Below are positions 11,031 through 23,549 of a DNA stretch of 64,000 nt, piece by piece. The first letter of the stretch is position 1. Every line of letters starts with the position of its first letter. Source of the DNA: Closterium sp. NIES-65. Lineage: Eukaryota > Streptophyta > Zygnematophyceae > Desmidiales > Closteriaceae. The translations under genes and the position numbers were made by a program. Location: NCBI GenBank assembly GCA_948144175.1, contig CANXME010002275.1, forward strand, positions 5,891,001 to 5,955,000, given 5' to 3'. Below the pieces are notes generated by a model, which was given only the letters and a program-made list of their open reading frames with translations, was not told the DNA's origin and made no database searches.

Positions 11031-13116
11031 TGCTATTTTGCACATGCTAGGCCCTTGTTCTTGCAATTTTGCACTCGCTAGGCCCTTGTTCTTGCAGTTT
11101 TGCACTCGCTAGGCCCTTGTTCTTGCGGTTTTGCACACGCTAGGCCCTTGTTCTTGCGATTTTGCACACTCTAGGCCCTTGTTCTTGCTATTTTGCACAA
11201 GCTAGGCCCTTTTTCTTGCTATTTTGCACATGCTAGGCCCTTGTTCTTTCAATTTTGCACACGCTAGGCCCTTGTTCTTGCTATTTTGCACACGCTAGGC
11301 CCTTGTTCTTGCAATTTTGCTCACGCTAGGCCCTTGTTCTTGTAATGTTCCACACGCAAGGCCCTTGTTCTTGAAATTTTGCACACGCTCAGCCCTTGTT
11401 CTTGAAGTTTTCCACACGCTAGGCTCTTGTTCTTGCAATTTTGCACACGCTAGGCCCTTGTTCTTGCATTTTTGCACACGCTAGGCCCTTGTTCTTGCTA
11501 TTTTGCATACGCTTGGCCCTTGTTCTTGCTATTTTGCACACACTAGGTGCTTGTTCTTGCTATTTTGCACAGACTAGGCCCTTTTTCTTGCAATGTTCCA
11601 CTCGCTAGGCCCTTGTTCTTGCTATTTTGCACACGCTAGGCTCTTGTTTTTGCTATTTTGCACACGCTAGGACCTTGTTCTTGCTATTTTGCATACGCTA
11701 GGCCCTTGTTCTTTCTATTTTGCACACGCTAGGCCCTTGTTCTTGCAATTTTGCACACCCCTTGTTCTTGCTATTTTGCACACGCTAGGCCCTTATTCTT
11801 GAACTTTTGCACACTCTAGGCCCTTCTTCTTGCTATTTTGCAAGAGCTAGGCCCTTTTTCTCGCTATTTTGCACATGCTAGGCCCTTGTTCTTTCAATTT
11901 TGCACACGATAGGCCCTTGTTCTTGCTATTTTGCACACGCTAGACCCTTGTTCTTGCTATTTTGCACACGCTAGGCCCTTGTTCTTGCAATATTGCACAC
12001 GCTAGGCCCTTGTTCTTGCAATGTTCCACACGCAAGGCCCTTGTTCTTGAAGTTTTCCACACGCTAGGCTCTTGTTCTTGCAATTTTGCACACGCTAGGC
12101 CCTTGTTCTTGCATTTTTGCACTCGCTAGGCCCTTGTTCTTGCAATTTTCCACACGCTACGCCCTTGTTCTTGCAATTTTGCACACGCTAGGCCCTTGTT
12201 CTTGCAATTTTGCACACGCTAGGCCCTTGTTCTTGCTATTTTGCATACACTAGGCCCTTCTTCTTGCTATTTTGCACATACTAGGAGCTTGTTCTTGCTA
12301 TTTTGCACAGGCTAGGCCCTTGTTCTTGCAATTTTGCACACGCTAGGCCCTCGTTCTTGAAATTTTGCACACGCTATGCCCTTGTTCTTGCTATTTTGCA
12401 TACGCTAGGCTCTTGTTTTTGCTATTTTGCACATGCTAGGACCTTGTTGTTGCTATTTTGCATACGCTAGGCCCTTGTTCTTTCTATTTTGCACACGCTA
12501 GGCCCTTGTTCTTGCAATTTTGCACACCCCTTGTTCTTGCTATTTTGCACACGCTAGGCCCTTGTTCTTGAACTTTTGCACAAACTTTTGCACACTCTAG
12601 GCCCTTGTTCTTGCTATTTTGCACAAGCTAGGCCCTTTTTCTTGCTATTTTGCACATGCTACGCCCTTGTTCTTTCAATTTTGCACACGTTAGGCCCTTG
12701 TTCTTGCTATTTTTCACACGCTAGGCCCTTGTTCTTGCACGTTTGCACATGCTAGGCCCTTGTTCTTGCAATTTTGCACACGCTAGGCCCTTGTTCTTGC
12801 AAGATTGCACTCGCTAGGCCCTTTTTCTTGCTATTTTGCACACGTTAGGCCCTTGTTCTTGCAATGTTGCACACGCTAGGCCCTTGTTCTTGCAATTTTG
12901 CACACGTTAGGCCTTTCTTATTGCAATTTTGCACACGCTAGGCCCTTGTTCTTGCAATTTTGCACATGCTAGGCCCTTGTTCTTGCAGTTTTGCACACGC
13001 TAGGCCCTTGTTCTTGCAGTTTTGCACATGCTAGGCACTTGTTCTTGCTGTTTTGCACAAGTTAGGCCCTTGTTCTTGCAGTTTTGTACACGCTAGGCCC
13101 TTCTTCTTGCAATTTT
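11031..13116 (+). repeat. 2.1-kb block, copy 1 (matches 18,899-21,047)
   Basis: The offset is 7,869 bp at the start and 7,900-7,931 bp later, i.e. one or two extra monomers in the right copy. Shared unusual monomers include TTGTAATG with CACACGCAAGG, TTGAAGTTTTCCACACG, CTAGGTGCTTG, two 25-bp truncated monomers (about 11,755 and 12,524), and a 14-bp partial duplication (GCACAAACTTTTGCACAC near 12,578). This region has the most base-level diversity of the left half and carries several T-rich TATTTT monomers. Confidence 0.85.
12570..12602 (+). repeat. Expanded monomer with 14-bp internal duplication
   Basis: The series GAACTTTTGCACAAACTTTTGCACAC contains ACTTTTGCACA twice, giving a monomer about 14 bp longer than usual. 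Identical expanded monomers occur at about 20,501 and 24,070. They are 3,569 bp apart from each other, which helps fix the 3.57-kb block period. Confidence 0.85.
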
Positions 13117-16100
13117 GCACTCGCTAGGCCCTTGTTCTTGCAATTTGCAGACGCTAGGCCCTTGTTCTTGCAGTTTTGTACACGCTAGGCCTTTGTTCTT
13201 GCAGTTTTGCACACGCTAGGCACTTGTTCTTGCAGTTTTGCAAATGCTAGGCCCTTGTTCTTGCAGTTTTGCACACGCTAGGTCCTTGTTCTTGTAGCTT
13301 TGCATTCGCTAGGCCCTTGTTCTTGCAGTTTTTCACACGCTAGGCCCTTGTTCTTGCAATTTTGAACACGCTAGGCCCTTGTTCTTGCAATATTGCACAC
13401 GCTAGGCCCTTGTTCTTGCAATATTGCACACGCTAGGCCCTTGTTCTTGCAATATTGCACACGCTAGGCCCTTGTTCTTGCAATATTGCACACGATAGGC
13501 CCTTGTTCTTGCAAATTTGCACACGCTAGGCCCTTGTTCTTGCAATTTTGCACACGCTAGGCCCTTGTTCTTGCTATTTTGCACATGCTAGGCCCTTGTT
13601 CTTGCAATTTTGCACTCGCTAGGCCCTTGTTCTTGCAGTTTTGCACTCGCTAGGCCCTTGTTCTTGCAATTTTGCACACGCTAGGCCCTTGTTCTTGCAA
13701 TTTTGCACATGCTAGGCCCTTGTTCTTGCAATTTTGCACATGCTAGGCCCTTGTTCTTGCAGTTTTGCATTCGCTAGGCCCTTGTTCTTGCTATTTTGCA
13801 CACGCTAGGCCCTTGTTATTGCAATTTTGCACATGCTAGGCCCTTGTTCTTGCAATTTTGCACACGCTAGGCTCTTGTACTTGCAGTTTTGCACTCGCTA
13901 GGCCCTTGTTCTTGCAATTTTGCACACGCTAGGCCCTTGTTCTTGCAATTTTGCACACGCTAGGCTCTTGTTCTTGCAATTTTGCACTCGCTAAGCCCTT
14001 GTTCTTGCAGTTTTACACTCGCTAGGCCCTTGTTCTTGCAATTTTGCACACACTAGGCCCTTGTTCTTGCAATTTTGCACACGCTAGGCCCGTTATTCTT
14101 GAAATTTTGCACATGCTAGGCCCTTGTTCTTGCAATTTTGCACATGCTAGGCCCATGTTCTTGTTATTTTGCACATGCTAGGCCCTTGTTCTTGCAATTT
14201 TGCACACGCTAGGCCCTTGTTTTTGCAATTTTGCACATCCTAGGCCCTTGTTCTTGCAATTTTGCACTCACTAGGCCCTTGTTCTTGCAGTTTTGCACTC
14301 GTTAGGCCCTTGTTCTTGCAATTTTGCACACGCTAGGCCCTTGTTCTTGCAATTTTGCTCACGCCAGGCCCTTGTTCTTGCAATTTTGCACACGCTAGGA
14401 CCTTGTTCTTGCTATTTTGCACGTGCTAGGCCATTGTTCTTGCTATTTTGCACGTGCTAGGCCCTTGTTCTTGCAATATTGCACACGCTAGGCCCTTGTT
14501 CTTGCAATATTGCACACGCTAGGCCCTTGTTCTGGCAATATTGCACATGCTAGGCCTTTGTTCTTGCAGTTTTGCACACGCTAGGCCCTCGTTCTTGCAA
14601 TTTTGCACACGCTAGGCCCTTGTTCTTGAATTTTTGCACACGCTAGGCACTTGTTCTTGCAATATTGCACACGCTAGGCCCTTGTTCTTGCACTTTAGCT
14701 CACGTTACGCCTTTCTTCTTGCAGTTTTGCACACGCTAGGCCCTTGTTCTTGCAGTTTTGCACACGCTAGGCACTTGTTCTTGCAGTTTTGCACAAGCTA
14801 GGCCCTTGTTATTGCAGTTTTGCACACGCTAGGCCCTTGTTCTTGCCGTTTTGCACTCGCTAGGCCCTTCTTCTTGCAATTTGCACACGCTAGGCCCTTG
14901 TTCTTGCAATTTGCACACGCTAGGCCCTTGTTCTTGCAATTTTGCACACGCTAGGCCCTTGTTCTTGCAGTTTTGCACACGCTAGGCACTTGTTCTTGCA
15001 GTTTTGTACACGCTAGGCCCTTGTTCTTGCAGTTTTGCACACGCTAGGCACTTGTTCTTGCAGTTTTGCAAATGCTAGGCCCTTGTTCTTGCAGTTTTTC
15101 ACATGCTAGGTCCTCGTTCTTGTAGTTTTGCATTCGCTAGGCCCTTGTTCTTGCAGTTTTGCACACCCTAGGCCCTCGTTCTTGCAATTTTGAACACGCT
15201 AGGCCCTTGTTCTTGCAATATTGCACACGCTAGGCCCTTGTTCTTGCATTATTGCACACGCTAGGCCCTTGTTCTTGCAATATTGCACACGCTAGGCCCT
15301 TGTTCTTGCAATATTGCACACGATAGGCCCTTGTTCTTGCAATTTTGCACATGCTAGGCCCTTGTTCTTGCAATTTTGCACACGCTAGGCCCTTGTTCTT
15401 GCTATTTTGCACATGCTAGGCCCTTGTTCTTTCAATTTTGCACTCGCTAGGCCCTTGTTCTTGCAGTTTTGCACTCGCTAGGCCCTTGTTCTTGCAATTT
15501 TGCACACGCTAGGCCTTTGTTCTTGCAATTTTGCACAAGCTAGGCCCTTGTTCTTGCAATTTTGCACATGCTAGGCACTTGTTCTTGCAGTTTTGCATTC
15601 GCTAGGCCCTTGTTCTTGCAATTTTGCACATCCTAGGCCCTTGTTCTTGCAATTTTGCACTCACTAGGACCTTGTTCTTGCAGTTTTGCACTCGTTAGGC
15701 CCTTGTTCTTGCAATTTTGCACACACTAGGCCCTTGTTCTTGCAATTTTGCTCACGCCAGGCCCTTGTTCTTGCAATTTTGCACACGCAAGGCCCTTGTT
15801 CTTGCTATTTTGAACGTGCTAGGCCCTTGTTCTTGCTATTTTGCACTTGCTAGGCCCTTGTTCTTGCAATATTGCGCACGCTAGGCCCTTGTTCTTGCAA
15901 TATTGCACACGCTAGGCCCTTGTTCTTGCAATATTGCACACGCTAGGCCCTTGTTCTTGCTATTTTGCACATGCTAGGCCCTTGTTCTTGCAATTTTGCA
16001 CTCGCTAGGCCCTTGTTCTTGCAGTTTTGCATTCGCTAGGCCCTTGTTCTTGCGGTTTTGCACACGCTAGGCCCTTGTTCTTGCGATTTTGCACACTCTA

Positions 16101-16612
16101 GGCCCTTGTTCTTGCTATTTTGCACAAGCTAGGCCCTTTTTCTTGCTATTTTGCACATGCTAGGCCCTTGTTCGTTCAATTTTGCACACGCTAGGCCCTT
16201 GTTCTTGCTATTTTGCACACGCTAGGCCCTTGTTCTTGCAATATTGCACACGCTAGGCCCTTGTTCTTGCATTATTGCACACGCTAGGCCCTTGTTCTTG
16301 CCGTTTTGCACTCGCTAGGCCCTTGTTCTTGCAATTTGCACACGCTAGGCCCTTGTTCTTGCAATTTTGCACACGCTAGGCCCTTGTTCTTGCAGTTTTG
16401 CACACGCTAGGCACTTGTTCTTGCAGTTTTGTACACGCTAGGCCCTTGTTCTTGCAGTTTTGCACACGCTAGGCACTTGTTCTTGCAGTTTTGCAAATGC
16501 TAGGCCCTTGTTCTTGCAGTTTTTCACATGCTAGGTCCTCGTTCTTGTAGTTTTGCATTCGCTAGGCCGTTGTTCTTGCAGTTTTGCACACCCTAGGCCC
16601 TCGTTCTTGCAA
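13117..16612 (+). repeat. Segmental copy A2 of the 3.5-kb block
   Basis: This is the right copy of 1-3,466, in the same variant order with one added 30-bp monomer at about 14,871-14,900. Its first 1.7 kb also matches 21,048-22,780 at offset 7,931, with more substitutions there. It is directly preceded by the 11-13.1 kb block, so A1 at the window start probably has the same neighbour outside the window. Confidence 0.85.
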
Positions 16613-19183
16613 TTTTGAACACGCTAGGCCCTTGTTCTTGCAATATTGCACACGCTAGGCCCTTGTTCTTGCATTATTGCACACGCTAGGCCCTTGTTCT
16701 TGCAATATTGCACACGCTAGGCCCTTGTTCTTGCAATATTGCACACGATAGGCCCTTGTTCTTGCAATTTTGCACATGCTAGGCCCTTGTTCTTGCAATT
16801 TTGCACACGCTAGGCCCTTGTTCTTGCTATTTTGCACATGCTAGGCCCTTGTTCTTTCAATTTTGCACTCGCTAGGCCCTTGTTCTTGCAGTTTTGCACT
16901 CGCTAGGCCCTTGTTCTTGCAATTTTGCACACGCTAGGCCTTTGTTCTTGCAATTTTGCACAAGCTAGGCCCTTGTTCTTGCAATTTTGCACATGCTAGG
17001 CACTTGTTCTTGCAGTTTTGCATTCGCTAGGCCCTTGTTGTTGCAATTTTGCACATCCTAGGCCCTTGTTCTTGCAATTTTGCACTCACTAGGACCTTGT
17101 TCTTGCAGTTTTGCACTCGTTAGGCCCTTGTTCTTGCAATTTTGCACACACTAGGCCCTTGTTCTTGCAATTTTGCTCACGCCAGGCCCTTGTTCTTGCA
17201 ATTTTGCACACGCAAGTCCCTTGTTCTTGCTATTTTGAACGTGCTAGGCCCTTGTTCTTGCTATTTTGCACGTGCTAGGCCCTTGTTCTTGCAATATTGC
17301 GCACGCTAGGCCCTTGTTCTTGCAATATTGCACACGCTAGGCCCTTGTTCTTGCAATATTGCACACACTAGGCCCTTGTTCTTGCTATTTTGCACATGCT
17401 AGGCCCTTGTTCTTGCAATTTTGCACTCGCTAGGCCCTTGTTCTTGCAGTTTTGCATTCGCTAGGCCCTTGTTCTTGCGGTTTTGCACACGCTAGGCCCT
17501 TGTTCTTGCGATTTTGCACACTCTAGGCCCTTGTTCTTGCTATTTTGCACAAGCTAGGCCCTTTTTCTTGCTATTTTGCACATGCTAGGCCCTTGTTCGT
17601 TCAATTTTGCACACGCTAGGCCCTTGTTCTTGCTATTTTGCACACGCTAGGCCCTTGTTCTTGCAATATTGCACACGCTAGGCCCTTGTTCTTGCATTAT
17701 TGCACACGCTAGGACCTTGTTCTTGCCGTTTTGCACTCGCTAGGCCCTTGTTCTTGCAATTTGCACACGCTAGGCCCTTGTTCTTGCAATTTTGCACACG
17801 CTAGGCCCTTGTTCTTGCCGTTTTGCACTCGCTAGGCCCTTGTTCTTGCAATTTGCACACGCTAGGCCCTTGTTCTTGCAATTTTGCACACGCTAGGCCC
17901 TTGTTCTTGCAGTTTTGCACACGCTAGGCACTTGTTCTTGCAGTTTTGTACACGCTAGGCCCTTGTTCTTGCAGTTTTGCACACGCTAGGCACTTGTTCT
18001 TGCAGTTTTGCAAATGCTAGGCCCTTGTTCTTGCAGTTTTTCACATGCTAGGTCCTCGTTCTTGTAGTTTTGCATTCGCTAGGCCCTTGTTCTTGCAGTT
18101 TTGCACACCCTAGGCCCTCGTTCTTGCAATTTTGAACACGCTAGGCCCTTGTTCTTGCAATATTGCACACGCTAGGCCCTTGTTCTTGCATTATTGCACA
18201 CGCTAGGCCCTTGTTCTTGCAATATTGCACACGCTAGGCCCTTGTTCTTGCAATATTGCACACGATAGGCCCTTGTTCTTGCAATTTTGCACATGCTAGG
18301 CCCTTGTTCTTGCAATTTTGCACACGCTAGGCCCTTGTTCTTGCTATTTTGCACATGCTAGGCCCTTGTTCTTTCAATTTTGCACTCGCTAGGCCCTTGT
18401 TCTTGCAGTTTTGCACTCGCTAGGCCCTTGTTCTTGCAATTTTGCACACGCTAGGCCTTTGTTCTTGCAATTTTGCACAAGCTAGGCCCTTGTTCTTGCA
18501 ATTTTGCACATGCTAGGCACTTGTTCTTGCAGTTTTGCATTCGCTAGGCCCTTGTTCTTGCAATTTTGCACATCCTAGGCCCTTGTTCTTGCAATTTTGC
18601 ACTCACTAGGACCTTGTTCTTGCAGTTTTGCACTCGTTAGGCCCTTGTTCTTGCAATTTTGCACACACTAGGCCCTTGTTCTTGCAATTTTGCTCACGCC
18701 AGGCCCTTGTTCTTGCAATTTTGCACACGCAAGGCCCTTGTTCTTGCTATTTTGAACGTGCTAGGCCCTTGTTCTTGCTATTTTGCACGTGCTAGGCCCT
18801 TGTTCTTGCAATATTGCGCACGCTAGGCCCTTGTTCTTGCAATATTGCACACGCTAGGCCCTTGTTCTTGCAATATTGCACACGCTAGGCCCTTGTTCTT
18901 GCTATTTTGCACATGCTAGGCCCTTGTTCTTGCAATTTTGCACTCGCTAGGCCCTTGTTCTTGCAGTTTTGCATTCGCTAGGCCCTTGTTCTTGCGGTTT
19001 TGCACACGCTAGGCCCTTGTTCTTGCGATTTTGCACACTCTAGGCCCTTGTTCTTGCTATTTTGCACAAGCTAGGCCCTTTTTCTTGCTATTTTGCACAT
19101 GCTAGGCCCTTGTTCGTTCAATTTTGCACACGCTAGGCCCTTGTTCTTGCTATTTTGCACACGCTAGGCCCTTGTTCTTGCAA
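14846..19183 (+). repeat. 46-monomer HOR, three tandem copies
   Basis: The marker CCGTTTTGCACTCG lies at 14,846, 16,301, 17,726 and 17,818. 16,301 to 17,726 is 1,425 bp (46 monomers, one of them 30 bp). 14,846 to 16,301 is 1,455 bp because of one extra 30-bp monomer. 17,726 to 17,818 is a 92-bp slip duplication of three monomers. The third copy runs to about 19,183, where AATATT monomers are replaced by the TTGTAATG type. Differences between copies are sparse: GTTGTTGC near 17,038, GCAAGTCCC near 17,214, and CACTTGC against CACGTGC near 15,844 and 17,269. Confidence 0.88.
17726..17817 (+). repeat. 92-bp three-monomer slip duplication
   Basis: The group CCGTTTTGCACTCG, TTTGCACACG (30-bp form) and TTTTGCACACG is repeated immediately at 17,818. 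The length is 31 x 3 minus 1. It sits exactly at the seam between the second and third 46-monomer units and makes the spacing there 1,517 bp instead of 1,425 bp. Confidence 0.85.
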
Positions 19184-21047
19184 TTTTGCTCACGCTAGGC
19201 CCTTGTTCTTGTAATGATCCACACGCAAGGCCCTTGTTCTTGAAATTTTGCACACGCTCAGCCCTTGTTCTTGAAGTTTTCCACACGCTAGGCTCTTGTT
19301 CTTGCAATTTTGCACACGCTAGGCCCTTGTTCTTGCATTTTTGCACACGCTAGGCCCTTGTTCTTGCTATTTTGCATACGCTTGGCCCCTGTTCTTGCTA
19401 TTTTGCACACACTAGGTGCTTGTTCTTGCTATTTTGCACAGACTAGGCCCTTTTTCTTGCAATGTTCCACTCGCTAGGCCCTTGTTCGTGAAATTTTGCA
19501 CACACTATGCCCTCGTTCTTGCAGTTTTGCACACGCTAGGCTCTTGTTTTTGCTATTTTGCACACGCTAGGACCTTGTTCTTGCTATTTTGCATACGCTA
19601 GGCCCTTGTTCTTTCTATTTTGCACACGCTAGGCCCTTGTTCTTGCAATTTTGCACACCCCTTGTTCTTGCTATTTTGCACACGCTAGGCCCTTATTCTT
19701 GAACTTTTGCACACTCTAGGCCCTTCTTCTTGCTATTTTGCAAGAGCTAGGCCCTTTTTCTCGCTATTTTGCACATGCTAGGCCCTTATTCTTTCAATTT
19801 TGCACACGCTAGGCCCTTGTTCTTGCTATTTTGCACACGCTAGGCCCTTGTTCTTGCTATTTTGCACACGCTAGGCCCTTGTTCTTGCAATATTGCACAC
19901 GCTAGGGCCTTGTTCTTGCAATGTTCCACACGCAAGGCCCTTGTTCTTGAAGTTTTCCACACGCTAGGCCCTTGTTCTTGCAATTTTGCACACGCTAGGC
20001 CCTTGATCTTGCATTTTTGCACACGCTAGGCCCTTGTTCTTGCAATTTTGCACTCGCTAGGCCCTTGTTCTTGCATTTTTCCACACGCTACGCCCTTGTT
20101 CTTGCAATTTTGCACACGCTAGGCCCTTGTTCTTGCAATTTTGCACACGCTAGGCCCTTGTTCTTGCTATTTTGCATACACTAGGCCCTTGTTCTTGCTA
20201 TTTTGCACATACTAGGCGCTTGTTCTTGCTATTTTGCACAGGCTAGGCCCTTGTTCTTGCAATTTTGCACACGCTAGGCCCTCGTTCTTGAAATTTTGCA
20301 CACGCTATGCCCTTGTTCTTGCTCTTTTGCATACGCTAGGCTCTTGTTTTTGCTATTTTGCACACGCTAGGACCTTGTTGTTGCTATTTTGCATACGCTA
20401 GGCCCTTGTTCTTTCTATTTTGCACACGCTAGGCCCTTGTTCTTGCAATTTTGCACACCCCTTGTTCTTGCTATTTTGCACACGCTAGGCCCTTGTTCTT
20501 GAACTTTTGCACAAACTTTTGCACACTCTAGGCCCTTGTTCTTGCTATTTTGCACAAGCTAGGCCCTTTTTCTTGCTATTTTGCACATGCTAGGCCCTTG
20601 TTCTTTCAATTTTGCACACGTTAGGCCCTTGTTCTTGCTATTTTTCACACGCTAGGCCCTTGTTCTTGCACTTTTGCACACGCTAGGCCCTTGTTCTTGC
20701 AATTTTGCACACGCTAGGCCCTTGTTCTTGCAAGATTGCACACGCTAGGCCCTTTTTCTTGCTATTTTGCACACGTCAGGCCCTTGTTCTTGCAATTTTG
20801 CACACGCTAGGCCCTTGTTCTTGCAATTTTGCACACGTTAGGCCTTTCTTCTTGCAATTTTGCACACGCTAGGCCCTTGTTCTTGCAATTTTGCACATGC
20901 TAGGCCCTTGTTCTTGCAGTTTTGCACACGCTAGGCCCTTGTTCTTGCAGTTTTGCACATGCTAGGCACTTGTTCTTGCAGTTTTGCACAAGCTAGGCCC
21001 TTGTTCTTGCAGTTTTGTACACGCTAGGCCCTTCTTCTTGCAATTTT
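18899..21047 (+). repeat. 2.1-kb block, copy 2 (matches 11,031-13,116)
   Basis: Same rare monomers as the 11-13.1 kb block, with small changes: TTGTAATGATCC for TTGTAATGTTCC, CCCTGATC-type changes near 20,000, and additional monomers that shift the offset from 7,869 to 7,931 bp. Two 25-bp monomers (about 19,665 and 20,455) and the 14-bp expanded monomer (20,501) are preserved. Confidence 0.85.
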
Positions 21048-23549
21048 GCACTCGCTAGGCCCTTGTTCTTGCAATTTGCAGACGCTAGGCCCTTGTTCTT
21101 GCAGTTTTGTACACGCTAGGCCTTTGTTCTTGCAGTTTTGCACACGCTAGGCACTTGTTCTTGCAGTTTTGCAAATGCTAGGCCCTTGTTCTTGCAGTTT
21201 TGCACACGCTAGGTCCTTGTTCTTGTAGCTTTGCATTCGCTAGGCCCTTGTTCTTGCAGTTTTTCACACGCTAGGCCCTCGTTCTTGCAATTTTGAACAC
21301 GCTAGGCCCTTGTTCTTGCAATATTGCACACGCTAGGCCCTTGTTCTTGCAATATTGCACACGCTAGGCCCTTGTTCTTGCAATATTGCACACGCTAGGC
21401 CCTTGTTCTTGCAATATTGCACACGATAGGCCCTTGTTCTTGCAATTTTGCACACGCTAGGCCGTTGTTCTTGCAATTTTGCACACGCTAGGCCCTTGTT
21501 CTTGCTATTTTGCACATGCTAGGCGCTTGTTCTTGCAATTTTGCACATGCCTGGCCCATGTTCTTGTTGTTTTGCACTCGCTAGGCCCTTGTTCTTGCAA
21601 TTTTGCACACGCTAGGCCCTTGTTCTTGCAATTTTGCACATGCTAGGCCCTTGTTCTTGCAATTTTGCACATGCTAGGCCCTTGTTCTTGCAGCTTTGCA
21701 TTCGCTAGGACCTTGTTCTTGCTATTTTGCACACGCTAGGCCCTGGTTATTGCAATTTTGCACACGCTAGGCCCTTGTTCTTGCAATTTTGCACACGCTA
21801 GGCTCTTGTTCTTGAAGTTTTGCACTCGCTAGGCCCTTGTTCTTGCAATTTTGCACACGCTAGGCCCTTGTTCTTGCAATTTTGCACACGCTAGGCTCTT
21901 GTTCTTGCAATTTTGCACTCGCTAAGCCCTTGTTCTTGCAGTTTTACACTCGCTAGGCCCTTGTTCTTGCAATTTTGCACACACTAGGCCCTTGTTCTTG
22001 CAATTTTGCACACGCTAGGCCCTTATTCTTGAAATTTTGCACATGCTAGGCCCTTGTTCTTGCAATGTTGCACATGCTAGGCTCATGTTCTTGTTATTTT
22101 GCACACGCTAGGCCCTTGTTCTTGCAATTTTGCACACGCTAGGCCCTTGTTTTTGCAATTTTGCACATCCTAGGCCCTTGTTCTTGCAATTTTGCACTCA
22201 CTAGGCCCTTGTTCTTGCAGTTTTGCACTCGTTAGGCCCTTATTCTTGCAATTTTGCACACGCTAGGCCCTTGTTCTTGCAATTTTGCTCACGCCAGGCC
22301 CTTGTTCTTGCAATTTTGCACACGCTAGGCCCTTGTTCTTGCTATTTTGCACGTGCTAGGCCCTTGTTCTTGCTATTTTGCACGTGCTAGGCCCTTGTTC
22401 TTGCAATATTGCGCACGCTAGGCCCTTGTTCTTGCAATATTGCACACGCTAGGCCCTTGTTCTTGCAATATTGCACATGCTAGGCCTTTGTTCTTGCAGT
22501 TTTGCACACGCTAGGCCCTCATTCTTGCAATTTAGCACACGCTAGGCCCTTGTTCTTGCAATTTTGCACACGCTAGGCCCTTGTTCTTGCAATATTGCAC
22601 ACGCTAGGCCCTTGTTCTTGCACTTTAGCACACGTTAGGCCTTTCTTCTTGCAGTTTTGCACACGCTAGGCCCTTGTTCTTGCAGTTTTGCACACGCTAG
22701 GCACTTGTTCTTGCTATTTTGCACAAGCTAGGCCCTTGTTATTGCAGTTTTGCACACGCTAGGCCCTTGTTCTTGCAGTTTTGCACTCGCTAGGCCCTTG
22801 TTCTTGCAATTTGCACACGCTAGGCCCTTGTTCTTGCAATTTTGCACACGCTAGGCCCTTGTTCTTGCAGTTTTGCACACGCTAGGCACTTGTTGTTGCA
22901 GTTTTGTACACGCTAGGCCCTTGTTCTTGCAGTTTTGCACACGCTAGGCACTTGTTCTTGCAGTTTTGCAAATGCTAGGCCCTTGTTTTTGCAGTTTTGC
23001 ACACGCTAGGTCCTCGTTCTTGTAGTTTTGCATTCGCTAGGCCCTTGTTCTTGCAGTTTTGCACACCCTAGGCCCTCGTTCTTGCAATTTTGAACACGCT
23101 AGGCCCTTGTTCTTGCAATATTGCACACGCTAGGCCCTTGTTCTTGCACTATTGCACACGCTAGGCCCTTGTTCTTGCAATTTTGCACATGCTAGGCCCT
23201 TGTTCTTGCAATTTTGCACACGCTAGGCCCTTGTTCTTGCTATTTTGCACATGCTAGGCCCTTGTTCTTTCAATTTTGCACTCGCTAGGCCCTTGTTCTT
23301 GCAGTTTTGCACTCGCTAGGCCCTTGTTCTTGCAATTTTGCACACGCTAGGCCTTTGTTCTTGCAATTTTACACACGCTAGGCCCTTGTTCTTGCAATTT
23401 TGCACATGCTAGGCACTTGTTCTTGCAGTTTTGCATTCGTTAGGCCCTTGTTCTTGCTATTTTGCACACGCCAGGCCCTTGTTATTGCAATTTTGCACAC
23501 GCTAGGCCCTTGTTCTTGCAATTTTGCATATTTTAGGCCCTTGTTCTTG
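19981..23549 (+). repeat. 3.57-kb HOR unit, first copy
   Basis: CTTGATCTTGCATTTTTGC at about 20,002 recurs at about 23,571, GAACTTTTGC at 20,501 recurs at 24,070, and GCAATTTGCAGACG at 21,071 recurs at 24,640. All are 3,569 bp apart. The later offset falls to 3,538 (one monomer lost near 24,750) and then rises to 3,600 (CACTTTAGCA at 22,621 and 26,221). The unit joins a piece of the 11-13 kb type to a piece of the 13-15 kb type. Confidence 0.83.

Noticed and set aside
11031-13116. Possible insertion of foreign sequence because of unusual monomers (TTCCACACG, GAACTTTTGC)
   Set aside because: Each unit still aligns base for base to the 31-bp monomer with substitutions or short indels.
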